Shown piece after piece: positions 1-10,239 of a stretch of 64,000 nucleotides of DNA. The DNA lies in contig CP145410.1 in assembly GCA_036867785.1 (NCBI GenBank), positions 682,001-746,000 on the forward strand, read 5' to 3'. Numbering within the stretch: position 1 is the stretch's first letter; every line of letters begins with the position of its first letter. Below the pieces are notes generated by a model. It did no database searches, had not been told where the DNA came from, and was given only the letters and a program-made list of their open reading frames with translations. The DNA is from Plasmodiophora brassicae (taxonomy: Eukaryota; Endomyxa: Phytomyxea; Phytomyxea; Plasmodiophorida). The position numbers and the translations under genes were made by a program.

Positions 1-442
1 ATGTCGCGTATCTCTCTAGCACCTGTCGCATTAAGGGCCGCTTGGCGCGTTGGCACGCGGCGATAAACGTGCAGAAGAGAGCATCGCAGACATGACATCC
101 GCGTTTCACAGCGGCGTCCAACACATCTGGCGCCTTGCCTGGCAGGTGCCGCTTACAGAACGACATCATGACTTGGTAGAATCTTACATCTGCAGCCATC
201 CCCGTATCGACGACCTGCCGAAACACAGCCCAACCACGATTGCCGTCGCTCTCCACCTTCAACGTCCGAACGGCATGTGGAACAGATCGACAAAGACACG
301 TGCCCCCTTCCACAGTGTCGCTCCCGTCGACAGCAGCCCCTACAGCAGGCGCGCTGGTTGCTGTAGATCGCCCCCACCGTGACGCGGTTTGCCCTCGCCA
401 AATCGTCTGTCGAAGAATGAATCGAACTCGACCAAGCATCAT
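1..442 (-). CDS. Partial unknown protein, running off the left edge
   Basis: One minus-strand frame is open without a stop from about 480 down to base 1, and its first ATG pair lies at 442, giving at least 147 codons. It leaves the window before a stop, so only its N-terminal part is visible. The product is moderately basic and has several cysteines in its second half (for example CHVCDALFC), but I recognise no domain, signal peptide or membrane segment. Two short open frames cover the same DNA (+50-382 and -153-401). The long uninterrupted frame and its ordinary protein-like composition favour this reading. Function unknown. An intron could still shorten the N-terminus. Confidence 0.45.
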   Translation of the reverse strand, partial: MMLGRVRFILRQTIWRGQTASRWGRSTATSAPAVGAAVDGSDTVEGGTCLCRSVPHAVRTLKVESDGNRGWAVFRQVVDTGMAADVRFYQVMMSFCKRHLPGKAPDVLDAAVKRGCHVCDALFCTFIAACQRAKRPLMRQVLERYAT

Positions 443-613
443 CGCCCAGCTATAGCAGGGGTGCTGCAGACCGAACTGATGTGCCGCCGCACGGAGTTGC
501 CTCAGTCGTCAGTCAGTCATCAGTCATCACTCGCAGTCATCGATTGAAAGTTGCCATTGAAATACGATGCGGTTTACTGATTTTCGCAACCTGCAGCTGG
601 CTGCGTGATGCGG

Positions 614-1036
614 TCAGACACAATGGGGTTGACGGTCGGCCAGGACTCGACAGGACGACGGCGGCGGGCAGTCGTAGCCGAAGACCCAGTTGCCGAACGC
701 GTCGCATGCGTAGATGGTGCTGGCGTTGTTTGCGGGCGATTCGCCGCATCGATACTGCCCGGGTTTGCAGCCCTTGCCCGGCGGGACGCAGTGTGGGACG
801 TTGTCGGACAGGACGCGGCAGACGTGCGGTCCGCCTGGTGCCGACGCGCAGTCTTCCTGCGGGACCCATTCGCCCCATGCCGTGCACGCGTAGATCGTGT
901 CCGGCCTGGTGCCATTCCCTGTCACTCCGCACTGGTAATGCCCGGGTTCACATGCCCCGGTCTGGACAGCCGTTGACACCGCCACGTGGACGATGGCCGA
1001 CATCGCAACGTACACGACGACACTTCTCGCGTTCAT
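614..1036 (-). CDS. Small secreted protein with two CBM19-like cysteine-rich repeats
   Basis: This 140-residue protein starts at the ATG at 1036, which opens directly onto a hydrophobic signal peptide (VVVYVAMSAIVHVAVSTAV). The open frame continues upstream to 1258, but that stretch lacks signal character. The mature part is two tandem modules of about 50 residues. Each has six cysteines in the order C-PG-Y-x-C ... IYAC ... GxWV ... DC ... C ... PHCV. That spacing resembles fungal carbohydrate-binding module family 19, which binds chitin, so a role at the cell or spore wall, or as a secreted effector, is plausible. No catalytic domain is present. The secreted cysteine-rich nature is seen; chitin binding is inferred. 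Confidence 0.7.
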   Translation of the reverse strand: MNARSVVVYVAMSAIVHVAVSTAVQTGACEPGHYQCGVTGNGTRPDTIYACTAWGEWVPQEDCASAPGGPHVCRVLSDNVPHCVPPGKGCKPGQYRCGESPANNASTIYACDAFGNWVFGYDCPPPSSCRVLADRQPHCV

Positions 1037-1291
1037 GCTGAACACGCTGTCTGTTCCGCGTCGTTTCAGTTCGAATTCTGGAAGTGGCACCCAGTAGCAG
1101 TGTGCGTCGTGGTCCACTGACGCGCGCCCAGTGACGGCTGCAACTTGAGGGTGCGTTGCACGACTTGCACCCACAGGGTGCGCTGTGGTCCTACAGCTGC
1201 AGAGCTGCAGCATCACGCGGAGCGACGGTCCTGCCCTGATGAACGTTCGTTTATTCACCAGGCGTGTTAGGGAGTCCGGTTAATTACTGCT

Positions 1292-1750
1292 CTACGGTCG
1301 ACGTATGTACGAGGTGCCTTGGACAGGGGAGCTGGCCAGGACACTGCGGCCTGGGTCAGGCGCCGGATCATCCTGGACCGGATCGTCGAGAATGGCGTCG
1401 ATGTGATATCCAGTGGGCGCGGTGACTTGAAACGTCTGCCCAGTCTCGGGGATGACCCCTATGGCTGTGGAACCCGCTGAGACGGACCCCATCGACACGA
1501 CGCCAGGCGCAAACATGGGAATGGCGGCGTACTGGACCGGTTGCATTACTGCAAGCGGTTGCGCAGCGGCCACGCTGGGAAGGCCAAGTACGTTCGTAGT
1601 TGTACCGACGTCGACAGGTGGTGCTGTGGTAGATGGCAAATCGGGCGGCCGTACAGTCGGTGGTCCCGCGTACTTCGTCGGCTGCCCCAGGGCCGATATA
1701 AGGCATACGTTCAGGCAAACCAGAAGCACATTGGCGTTCGGCACACGCAT
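1292..1750 (-). CDS. Small secreted Pro/Thr-rich protein
   Basis: The frame encodes 152 residues. The N-terminus (NANVLLVCLNVCLISALG) is a clear signal peptide. The mature protein is rich in Pro, Thr, Val and Ala in its first half and acidic near the end (DDPVQDDPAPDP). It has no cysteines after the leader and no recognised domain. It lies just upstream of the cysteine-rich secreted gene on the same strand, with a similar size, so both may serve the surface or secreted proteome. Function unknown. Confidence 0.55.
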   Translation of the reverse strand: MRVPNANVLLVCLNVCLISALGQPTKYAGPPTVRPPDLPSTTAPPVDVGTTTNVLGLPSVAAAQPLAVMQPVQYAAIPMFAPGVVSMGSVSAGSTAIGVIPETGQTFQVTAPTGYHIDAILDDPVQDDPAPDPGRSVLASSPVQGTSYIRRP

Positions 1751-1825
1751 TAGTTTCGCGAAATATCAGTGAAGTGTGGTACTGTCTCGTGAATCGAAGT
1801 TCAGGAGGCATGACTCACGGGTGTG

Positions 1826-4289
1826 CTAGGTGTGAATCACGCCGCTCAGGCTGGTCCAGTGGTACCTTTCGTTCGCACGCGCGCAATCGTTTCCAAGCGT
1901 CCATGTGCCCGATTTATGTACTGTCAGCAAGCCTCCCGAATGCGCTGATAACGATATCATGCGCTGCCTGCAGCAGACTTGCCGAATGCATGTCATCTGT
2001 AGCCAGTAGGTCAGTGCCCTGGATATGAGCACCGGCATATGCCAGTGCTTGCCTTGATGGTTCTGCAACTTGTCGTCAACTGCCTCGAGAACGGTGTGCT
2101 CCAAGCAGTCTAGGATCACGTCCTGGTCAGGGACCATGGCGCCTGCCGCCGTCTGATCCTCGACCGCGTCCGATGTGAGCCGCTTCACCTTCGCTCTGTC
2201 TCGGGCAACTGTTCCAGTTTTCCTCAATGGCGATTCGAGGACATCCGTCCGATTTACCCGACCTTCGCTAACGGCTTCTTGCACCAACGGGTCGAGGAAC
2301 AGCACCGTCGACTTATGCACGATATCATCGATCTGGGCGATCTGGCTCTGTAATTTCGCTCGCGCAGCGAACTGTTTCTGTCGATGGCCGGTCTCGGCCG
2401 CTTCCCTTCGTACTCGCGTCAGGTGTGCCCTCTCCATCAGGGCTTGCATCTTCTGCAACTGTTCCTGCGTCACGACGTCGCTTCGTAGCGTGTCGCACGC
2501 CTTCGATAGTATGGCGCCGATCGCGTAGTCCAGCACGAACCGGTTACATTCGTCAGCAGACAGCGTCGACGACGGACCGGTACTGCTCGCCGACTACAGA
2601 GACGTTAAGCTTCCTGGCAGTCGTTAGCAAGATACGTTGGTCACCTGTGGCTCGAGCAGTTCCCGAATAAGGTCGATGGAGTCGCGAATACCACGAAGCA
2701 TGTCGGCCTGGACGGCGCGTCCACGAAGCACGCGTTGCACAAGGCGAGCCGCAGCGTCGCGGTCCTGCTGCTCAGCGCCAACCGCCTTGGCCATGTCGAC
2801 AGGCGTTGTGGGACGCACGATGCCGACTGGCTTGGCGTACAGCTGGGTCGTCGGGATTGCGCTCCATGTCGACCCTGGTGCTGGACCCAGCTTGGCGCTC
2901 TTCAGGATCGCGTCGATTTTATCGATGTCTGCAACGATCGCCTGCCCCTGCCGGGTCTTCGTCAGCTCCGTTTGTATCTGGGGTGGCATTGGGTCAGTTG
3001 GGCCAGATTCCAGACGCCACTGCAGGCTGACCTTCTTGGGTTTCTTGACGGTCATGTTGAGGGCGTTGGGTGGGATCGCCATCTCGAGAGCAACGATGGC
3101 TTCGTAGGTCCGGGTCATGGCAGCGACCTGCTTGCGAACAACAGCATCCGTGTTGGGCCGGGCGATCTTCCCGTTGCGCTCGAGCGGGGCGTACACCGGC
3201 GACCCGAAGTCGCTGTAGTCGTTGACGATGTCGCGAGCGCCCTTGTTGAGCATTTCCAGGGGCAGGTTGACCCGTTCCCGGTTGATCTTCCGCATGGCAT
3301 TGTACCGCTTCTTCTGTATCTTGTCGAGGACCGTCGCCCGTGCCGCCGCGTTCTTGGCGGCGATCGCCTCCAGTCGCTTCCGGGCGATCGCGTCGCGTTG
3401 CGCCTCCCGATCCTGAATCGCCTGGACCAGGGCGGCGTGCTTCAGCTTCTCGACGGCAATGATCTGACTCTCCCGGTACAGGCACTCCTTCATCTCTCGC
3501 TCCTGCAAGAGCTTCGTCCGCCGCTGGAAATCCTCGTCCGTCGTCATCGGCGGCAGACTATCCTCGAAGGCGCGACGCGCCTGCTGCCTTTCAATCTGTT
3601 CAATCTCGCGTAACGAGATCTTGGTCGGGTGCTCTGGGACCCATTCCTTCAGGAGCAGGATGTCGGGCGGGTTGTTGCCATCGGCAATGACGTAATCGGA
3701 CGAGTATGGCATCGTCTGGCTGCTCTCATCCCTGTAGATCGACTGTGTGCCGACGGTGCGCTTCAGAGGTGCGGCATCGGGTGCGGGCGCCTCGGCACCG
3801 GCGTCTGCCTGGTGCGGCGACAGGATCACCTCGACGGGCACGGCCTGCATGTACGGCACCAGTGGACGATTGAAGAACATGTACCGGTCCTTGCCTGGCA
3901 ACGCTGTCAGACGGAAGCAGACGCGTCGGACGATCAATGCGAACCGGTAATGTCAACCGGCGCATCGTGCCGGGTTCGCAGAGCATCGCCGACGTTCACA
4001 GTTGGGATGGTGGCTCGCGCCTGCATCCGGTAGCCGAACGATGGGAACGTGCCGATCTCGGAGAACAGGTTGTTGAAGTCGGGGACGCGGACGATGTTGC
4101 TCATCTGGGCCCATGGCGGGTGAGCACCTCTGTGCATGCGCTGGGTACCTCGTGTGATACCATGGATCTCCTCAGGGTTTTCTGCTGGTCCACAACCGAC
4201 GACGCTGTGTAGATCGGGTCGTAGACGTGGTCGAAGGGTCGCGAGGCGGTGACAACGCGCGCCGGGCGCGACATGGCGATCTTCACCAT
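1826..4289 (-). CDS. CFAP91: CFAP91 (MAATS1), axonemal calmodulin/radial-spoke complex protein
   Basis: CFAP91/MAATS1 is a flagellar axoneme protein that links radial spokes, the calmodulin- and spoke-associated complex and dynein regulation. Exon 1 starts at 4289 and carries RPFDHVYDPIYT. Exon 2 carries VPDFNNLFSEIGTFPSFGY. The long exon 3 carries the family hallmark YRDESSQT followed by LLLKEWVPEHP and a basic coiled coil. Introns at 3904-3944 (41 bases) and 2594-2635 (42 bases) keep frame; one near 4125-4180 has two possible donors. The C-terminal exon has the coiled coil with the LTRVRREAAETGHRQKQFAA segment. Total length is about 730 residues, near the human protein. The last ~60 codons before 1826 look noncoding, so the true stop may lie after another intron. 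Next to the SF-assemblin gene. Confidence 0.88.
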
Positions 4290-4452
4290 GATGGGGTCGG
4301 CGGCGTCCCGACGACGATTCCCACACAGTCTACCAGTGGATTGGTACTCGAACGATCGCTGCAGTACGTAGGCCTAGGTAGACCGAGGCCCCGGGGACGC
4401 CCAGATGACGGACGACCAGCAACGCCAGTGTTGTGTCTGTGTATTGACCTGC

Positions 4453-5456
4453 TCAAATGCCAACGGCACTGGAGACGATGTTGACGCCAGTCTGTAAGGC
4501 GGCTGTGTAGTGGACGAGCGCCTTGGCCACCTCCTTCGTGGTCCGAATGCGCTCCTTGTTGCACTTTTCGAGTTCGACCTTGAGGGCCAGCAGCCGGTCG
4601 ATCGTCCTGTCGTGTAGGTGCTCGGCCTCGTTGCGGCGCAGACGCGCCTCGGCGGCGATCTCGTTATCAATCTCGCGGAACTTCTGCTCGATGGCGAACC
4701 GCTGCGACGTGAAACGGGCCAGCGCGTCCTGCTTGTTGTCGCGAATCGACACCAGCAGTTGGCGTTCGCGATCGGCGCGAACCGTCTGCTCATTGGCGAA
4801 CCGTGTCTTGAACTCTTGCAGTTGTTTCGTCAGCGCAATCGAACGCTCCTCGATCTGCTTAGGGAACGCTTTGCGATCCTCTTCCACCTAACATGTTGTT
4901 GGGCGTTATGCACTGTTGTTCTATAACGATTCCACGATTCGGACCTTCTTGTCGATGACGTCAATTTTCTCGTCGACGCGTTTGATGCTTTCTTCGATGG
5001 CGGTGAACTTCTCCCAGATCGGAGCCTCCATTGTCGCCATTAGCTTGGCGAGCGCCTCGTTAAACATCTACATCGGTCGGTGCGCTGAATCTCTCTCCCT
5101 AATTGGGACGAACAAGAATGTGTCGGAACCTACCGCTTCCATTGCAATGGCAGTTTCTTTGCGCCTTCTGGACTCATTGCTGAGGGAGACTTCGATCTCG
5201 CCAATATTCTTCACCAGCACCTGGATGCGGTGGTCGTTGTCGTCCTTGCGGACGGTCTTCTTGCTGATCAGTGCCGTCTCGAACCCGTCGAACGACTGCG
5301 CCAGGGCGGCGAACTCTTTCCGTAGTTCCGTCTCAAGGCTCACATCTACCGATGCACAGCAGCAGCATCTCGTCAGACCGACTGCACCCTGGACACGCCC
5401 GCAACACCACAACCGATTGATGGGACTTGGACCACGTCGGCGCCTTCATTGCCCAT
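4453..5456 (-). CDS. SF-assemblin / beta-giardin family flagellar-root fibre protein
   Basis: SF-assemblins form 2-nm filaments of striated flagellar-root fibres. The product is almost entirely coiled coil, about 300 residues, as usual for the family, and ends with the typical tail (VHYTAALQTGVNIVSSA, compare the family pattern NDYTRALQxGLxIV). I see at least three main exons: about 5345-5130, about 5068-4925 and 4887-4453. A short first exon with an ATG at 5456 joins through an intron that restores an Asp codon. Donor and acceptor choices for the first intron are tentative. The neighbour CFAP91 is also flagellar and is encoded just downstream on the same strand. Confidence 0.8.
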
Positions 5457-5613
5457 GACGCCGTCGCTACGATGGTGTTGCTTGTGGCGATTTAGCGTAA
5501 GGCCCTCCGATCGATCCCAGATGTACGGTGCATCGAGTATTATTTTACAGGAAGGCAGCCTGAATCGTTATGTATTCTGACAGCCGTGTCGGGGAAGTAC
5601 ACGGAAGTCACAA

Positions 5614-8600
5614 TTATGCAGAGAGCAACGTGGAGCATTGGCGAAGCAGGTCCTCATCCGACAGTTCATCAACGGGGATCGATGCAAATTGCTTCGTAAG
5701 TGAATCGTCCTTGGACCGTTGCTCACTATCGAAGCGTTCCAGCTCTTCAGCCTTCAGTCGCGCTTCTTCAATGACCTAACACGCTCATCATGGGTGATGG
5801 GTCAGAAACAACATGAACAAATACAAATCGTACCGAGCTTGGGAACTGTGCGATCTCAGCAACGTGTATACCAAACGAACGGTCACATGGGCCATCTTTA
5901 ACCTCGTACAACATGGTGATGGAGTTGGTGGATGCGTGCGCCGTGACGTGGCGATTAACGACAGCAGGGCACGAGTTAGCCAATTCGGTAAGCTCGTGAA
6001 AGTGTGTCGCAAATAAGCCCAGACATTCGACGCGCTTCGCGACATAATCTGATATAGCCCATGCCAGTCCAAACCCATCGTACGTTGACGTACCTATGCA
6101 GTAAGCCAGGTCAGCATAAGAACAACTTGCGGGGCGACAATCGAACATCACCTCTTCCCAGCTCATCAATGATGATTAGGCTATTCGACGTCGCTGTGCG
6201 AATCATTGTCGACGCTTCGAGCATTTCAGCATAGAAGGTCGAGATCCCCTTATGCTGCGCGTCACCGGCACCGACACGCGCGAGAACGCTATCGCACAGC
6301 GCGATCGTCGCGGAATCACAGGGAACGTACGATCCCATTTGAGCCATTAAAACAGTCAAGGCAATCTGGCGAAGGTAGGTGGACTTGCCACCCATATTGG
6401 GCCCGGTGATGATCTGGAAACGACGGTTGCCGTCGAGTTCTACATCGTTTGGGATGTACGACTCGACATGCGGTTGCATCTCGAGACATGGATGACGGGA
6501 ACGCACCAACGAAATGCGTCGATCACCAAGCGGCAACAGTTCAGGTCTGCAATATGGAATGGGAGCGAGATCCGCAACCGTTGCAAATGAGGACAGCACG
6601 TCGAGGCGAGACAGAATTCTGTTAAATTGGTCTATCACAGGGCAGTACGATCCTACGACGTGATGCGATAAATGAAATATAACACGCGTCGAAGATGTTT
6701 CGGCCGTACCGACGACGCTTATGAGCTTCTTGGCAATTTCAGACTGAAGCTCGGAGTAGACCGACGACACGGTGGCATACTCACGGTTGAGAGCGCGCAT
6801 ACGAGTCGTAACAAATCGGACACCATCCTTGCGCGTCTCCACGACCTGATACTGGGACTTCCCACGCAGAAGCTTCTCGTCTTTTCGGGACACCCGAAGG
6901 TGAAAGCCGATGCCTACGACATCGTCAGAGAGGCGGATATGTGGAGCCGCAGCCGACAGTATTTACCAACCGTCTTTGAAATTGGCGACGATCTTTCCTT
7001 TCATACCAAGATGAGAATCGGTTTCAGCCGCAATCTGGTCGATTTCTTTGGTGATAGCATCCTTCGCTTGTTTCGATTCAGTCAGTTCAGGAGTGAACGC
7101 AGCATTGATGAGGAATTCATGACGCTCGACAGCGTCAAGATCGATACTGGGCAACCACGTTACTACTCTACATTAAAACGATGTGAAGACAACGGGTGGC
7201 TTACGACTGTTCGATGAGCGATTCAAACTGAGCCATATTAGCTTTGGCCTGATCAAGCGGTCGAATAAACTTCGTCTGAAGCAGGTCAGCTGCTGCTCCA
7301 GGGATCGCTTTGATGTCTTCCAGAATGGAAAGGCAGATTGGAACCTCAACAACAAACTTGTAGAGCTGAACACCTGGAAAACGAATAAATCATAGAATTC
7401 ATGAAGCTGCCAATGTTGTTACAGTCTTCCAATTTCGCCTTGTTCTGACGGAATTTGGACGACAGTTTGGCTAAATCCGGGGTTCGCTTCAAGAATGTGT
7501 CTCTAGAGAAGATATACAGTCAGTTGCGAGCTTATTGTGACACCCAAAGAAGAACCCACCGCAAACTTGCACACAGCGACTGGTCTCCGAGGAACATCGA
7601 AACCAAATCCAAACGTTCATTGATTAGCGGGACAGATAAAAGAGGTTGCCTGATCCATTGATGCAGCAACCTGAAGGCAAAGATTCAGGCGCCTACCAAG
7701 GCTGGGATCACACAAATTGGACTGTGTACCTTGATCCGGCGTGAGTTTTACACTTGTTGAGAATCCCATACAACGACGATAGCGTGTTCGAATCAGAAAC
7801 GGATGGGAAGACATTGAGAGACCTTGCAGCATTATTGTCGAGCGGCTTCATGAACTGATGCAGCTCCAGTGATGTCAAGGAGCAGCGCCCGTGCACGTGC
7901 TCGTTGGACAGAAGTTTCACATGCCGAATAAGGCTAGCTACTGCTCCGAGCGCGTCCTTTTTGTCCATTTCAGCTACACGAAGAGCAGTCAGAAGTCTGG
8001 TACTGTTAGAAGCAGAGGGCAGACCCAGGTAATGTTCCAACGGTCCTGATAGGAGGCGGCGCAGATCTTGCTCAATAGTGGCCGTCGAAAATGCACTTTT
8101 CGGTTGAACTTCAAACGAGGACGTACGCTGTTCGAGCATCTATTGACAGCAGTCATAAAACGTTCATCGAACCCAACAATCGTTGCCAGACTTTTTCGAC
8201 GCTGGGCTGTATAGCTGCGTTTGTTTCAAGCAGGACTTCTTTCGGAGCGTGTTCACCAATTAGCGATTCAAGAAGCGTCAGATGTCCGTCATCGAGGAAC
8301 TCGCAGACACCGAATTCTTGAACGATGCAGTCGAACGTGGCGACGCATACCTTCATCTGCTGCTGTTTCGTCACGACGCGAACGGACATCACGATCGCAG
8401 AGGCCGGATCGGAACTACTCAAGTCTTGCCCAAGGAATGCGTTAATTCCATCAATGCAGCCTGCGTCAACCTAGAGCACACACCGTGAATCCAACGACTT
8501 GTGACGACCCGCAGCGACGTACCTTTATGCTCGGAAGCCATTCCTGGCCAGATGAAACGTAGAGCTGAACGTCGCGACGCTTGTTATTGACGAGGAACAT

Positions 8601-8931
8601 AAGGAGCTTCTCGAGACGACTTGGAAATATGTTTACGTAGTTCAGGCCTTCTCCGGGCCTCTCGCCTTCGTCAACCTCCATATCATCGCCCTTTGATGCC
8701 ACCGCCATCGTGCGGACGAACGACTTGTTCTGGAAGAACTCTTTTGCAACCATGTCGGCATCGCTACCGAACACGGTATAGATATCATCCTACATTGATC
8801 AAGTCCACGTTAGACCTCCGCGTGCATCGGGCCGATGTCGCCTACGGTTTGACGGAACACGAACAATGTCGTCCTGTCGGACGATGTCAACCCCCGGTAG
8901 AACCGTGAGAACGCCGCACGATCGGCAACCG
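5614..8931 (-). CDS. MSH2: MSH2, MutS-homologue mismatch recognition ATPase
   Basis: MSH2 pairs with MSH6 or MSH3 to recognise mismatches and loops in nuclear DNA. N-terminal exons show the mismatch-binding domain ([18 protein letters not shown]). Middle exons carry connector and lever regions ([18 protein letters not shown] spans an acceptor). The ATPase has Walker [31 protein letters not shown] and Walker [10 protein letters not shown]. After an intron follow [16 protein letters not shown] and [15 protein letters not shown]. The final exon, [15 protein letters not shown] to CSTLLSA, stops at 5614. About ten short introns interrupt the gene. The first certain coding base is 8931; no ATG is in frame there, so a short 5' exon is missing. 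All catalytic motifs look intact. MSH2 is favoured over MSH4/5 because the PCESA-like (PCDSA) and FATHFHELT blocks are MSH2-type. Confidence 0.93.
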
Positions 8932-9188
8932 CTGCCACAGAACCCAGTCATCATTCCGCATGCACTTCATTGGCCGCGTTCGACGCGCGCGTACCCATTT
9001 CGAACGACGTGGCCATCGCCGGTCACCGTGCAGACGACTGCAGTCCCCCGCGCGTGCAGCAGATTTGTCCGCCGAGCGTCTGCGTGACGTTGCCGGCTTC
9101 AGGCTGGCTGCCGCTGGCCCCGTCCAAAATAACATTGCCGGGCGGGACAGGTGATCAAGTGGCCCGTCGGCCCCAGCTCGAAGGCGGG

Positions 9189-9514
9189 ATGGGGTTGGAG
9201 GCGCGCGTGGCGTATCGGGGCCTGTTGAGAGCAGCGCAAACAGCGTTTGCTGGGGACATGACGATGCTTACGGAGGCGCGGAAAACGATACGATCGGAGT
9301 TCAGGAAGGCGGATGACGATGGGTCATCGGCTGAAGACCGATTGCGGAACGCTGAGGATGCGCGCCAGTATCTATTGAAGAATGTGGTTCAGCTGGCCGC
9401 GAGGGGCGGTGGACGTCACGGTACATTCAGCGAGGGTATTTGTTGTCAATGATGTTTGACGTCGTCTGCATCGCAGCTATCAATTTGCGCCCAGAACACC
9501 TAACAAATTCGTGA
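9189..9514 (+). CDS. MZM1: LYR-motif protein, MZM1/LYRM7-type complex III assembly factor
   Basis: LYRM7/MZM1 is a small mitochondrial-matrix chaperone that stabilises the Rieske iron-sulfur protein before its insertion into complex III. The ATG at 9189 gives a short protein with the LYR-type block (VAYRGLLRAAQTAFAGD), the AR-TIR-EF block and a VVQ core near residue 70, the order seen in MZM1. An intron at 9421-9476 (56 bases) leads to a 38-base exon reading INLRPEHLTNS and stop, giving 89 residues. Without the intron, the frame ends after a non-conserved tail. The motif reads AYR rather than LYR, as in some family members. The open frame extends upstream to 8970, but that part is not conserved. 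Divergent from MSH2, about 260 bases away. Confidence 0.72.
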
Positions 9515-10239
9515 ATTTATAACAGTACAATAGCTCTTAACGTTCTCTCTGGTGCGGCTGACAGCAAAGCTCTTAACGTTCTCTCTGGTGCGGCTGACAG
9601 CAAAGCTGAACCGCGGGCAGCGCTCTGCCGCCGTATCGTGTCAACCGTCAACATCTGCCAAGATAACCATACGGCTTGACCTCTGGCTAACGGTCATTGT
9701 CCCGCTTGGTTCGACCCAGTCTACCGGGACTCGTCCGTGAAAGGGATTCTCAGTAGGCTTGACGTCCTTGCTCTACGGAAGATATCAAAGTACAAAGTCT
9801 CCTAGTAACTCCTTCCAAAGACAGAGCGTCGCCGATCGATGCAATAGGCCTCCACGACACAGAACAAACCAACGAAGCCTCGGTCCCGCTTATCGTGCGA
9901 GGCGCTGACTGGATCCTAGCCAAATAAACGACGACCGATGCAGGACCCGACTAGGCAATGTGAGTCGCCGGCAAGGCGAGCTGAGAACGAGAACGCAGAC
10001 TAGTCGTGATGGGGAAGCATGCGCGTTGCTGGATTGTGCTCGGATGCAAACGGCGTCGCAGTGCCGTCGTCTGGCAGTGCGGCCTTCCATCTGGAATGTT
10101 CAACGAGGGCCGCGGCCGGGCATGATGCCGAGTCTCTATGCTGTGGGTACCCGTCACACAACTTTCTCGAAGGTTCGTTGCGGCCGAATTAAGTGCGAGG
10201 TACCTAGCTGTCCATAAACACTTTGCCCGGTCAACGCCA
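9515..10239. other. Intergenic stretch with a short tandem repeat
   Basis: No coding frame with protein-like composition is visible between the MZM1 stop and the ankyrin gene. The frames present are short and arginine/serine-rich, as expected from GC-rich noncoding DNA. The stretch holds a perfect 36-base tandem duplication at 9532-9603, reported separately. The promoter and possible 5' exons of the ankyrin gene should lie in its right half. Confidence 0.5.
9532..9603. repeat. Perfect 36-bp tandem duplication
   Basis: A 36-base unit starting agctcttaacgttctctctg occurs twice with no gap (9532-9567 and 9568-9603) and no mismatch, followed by four more matching bases. It lies in the 3' flank of the MZM1-like gene, outside coding sequence. 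Perfect identity implies a recent event. Confidence 0.95.
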
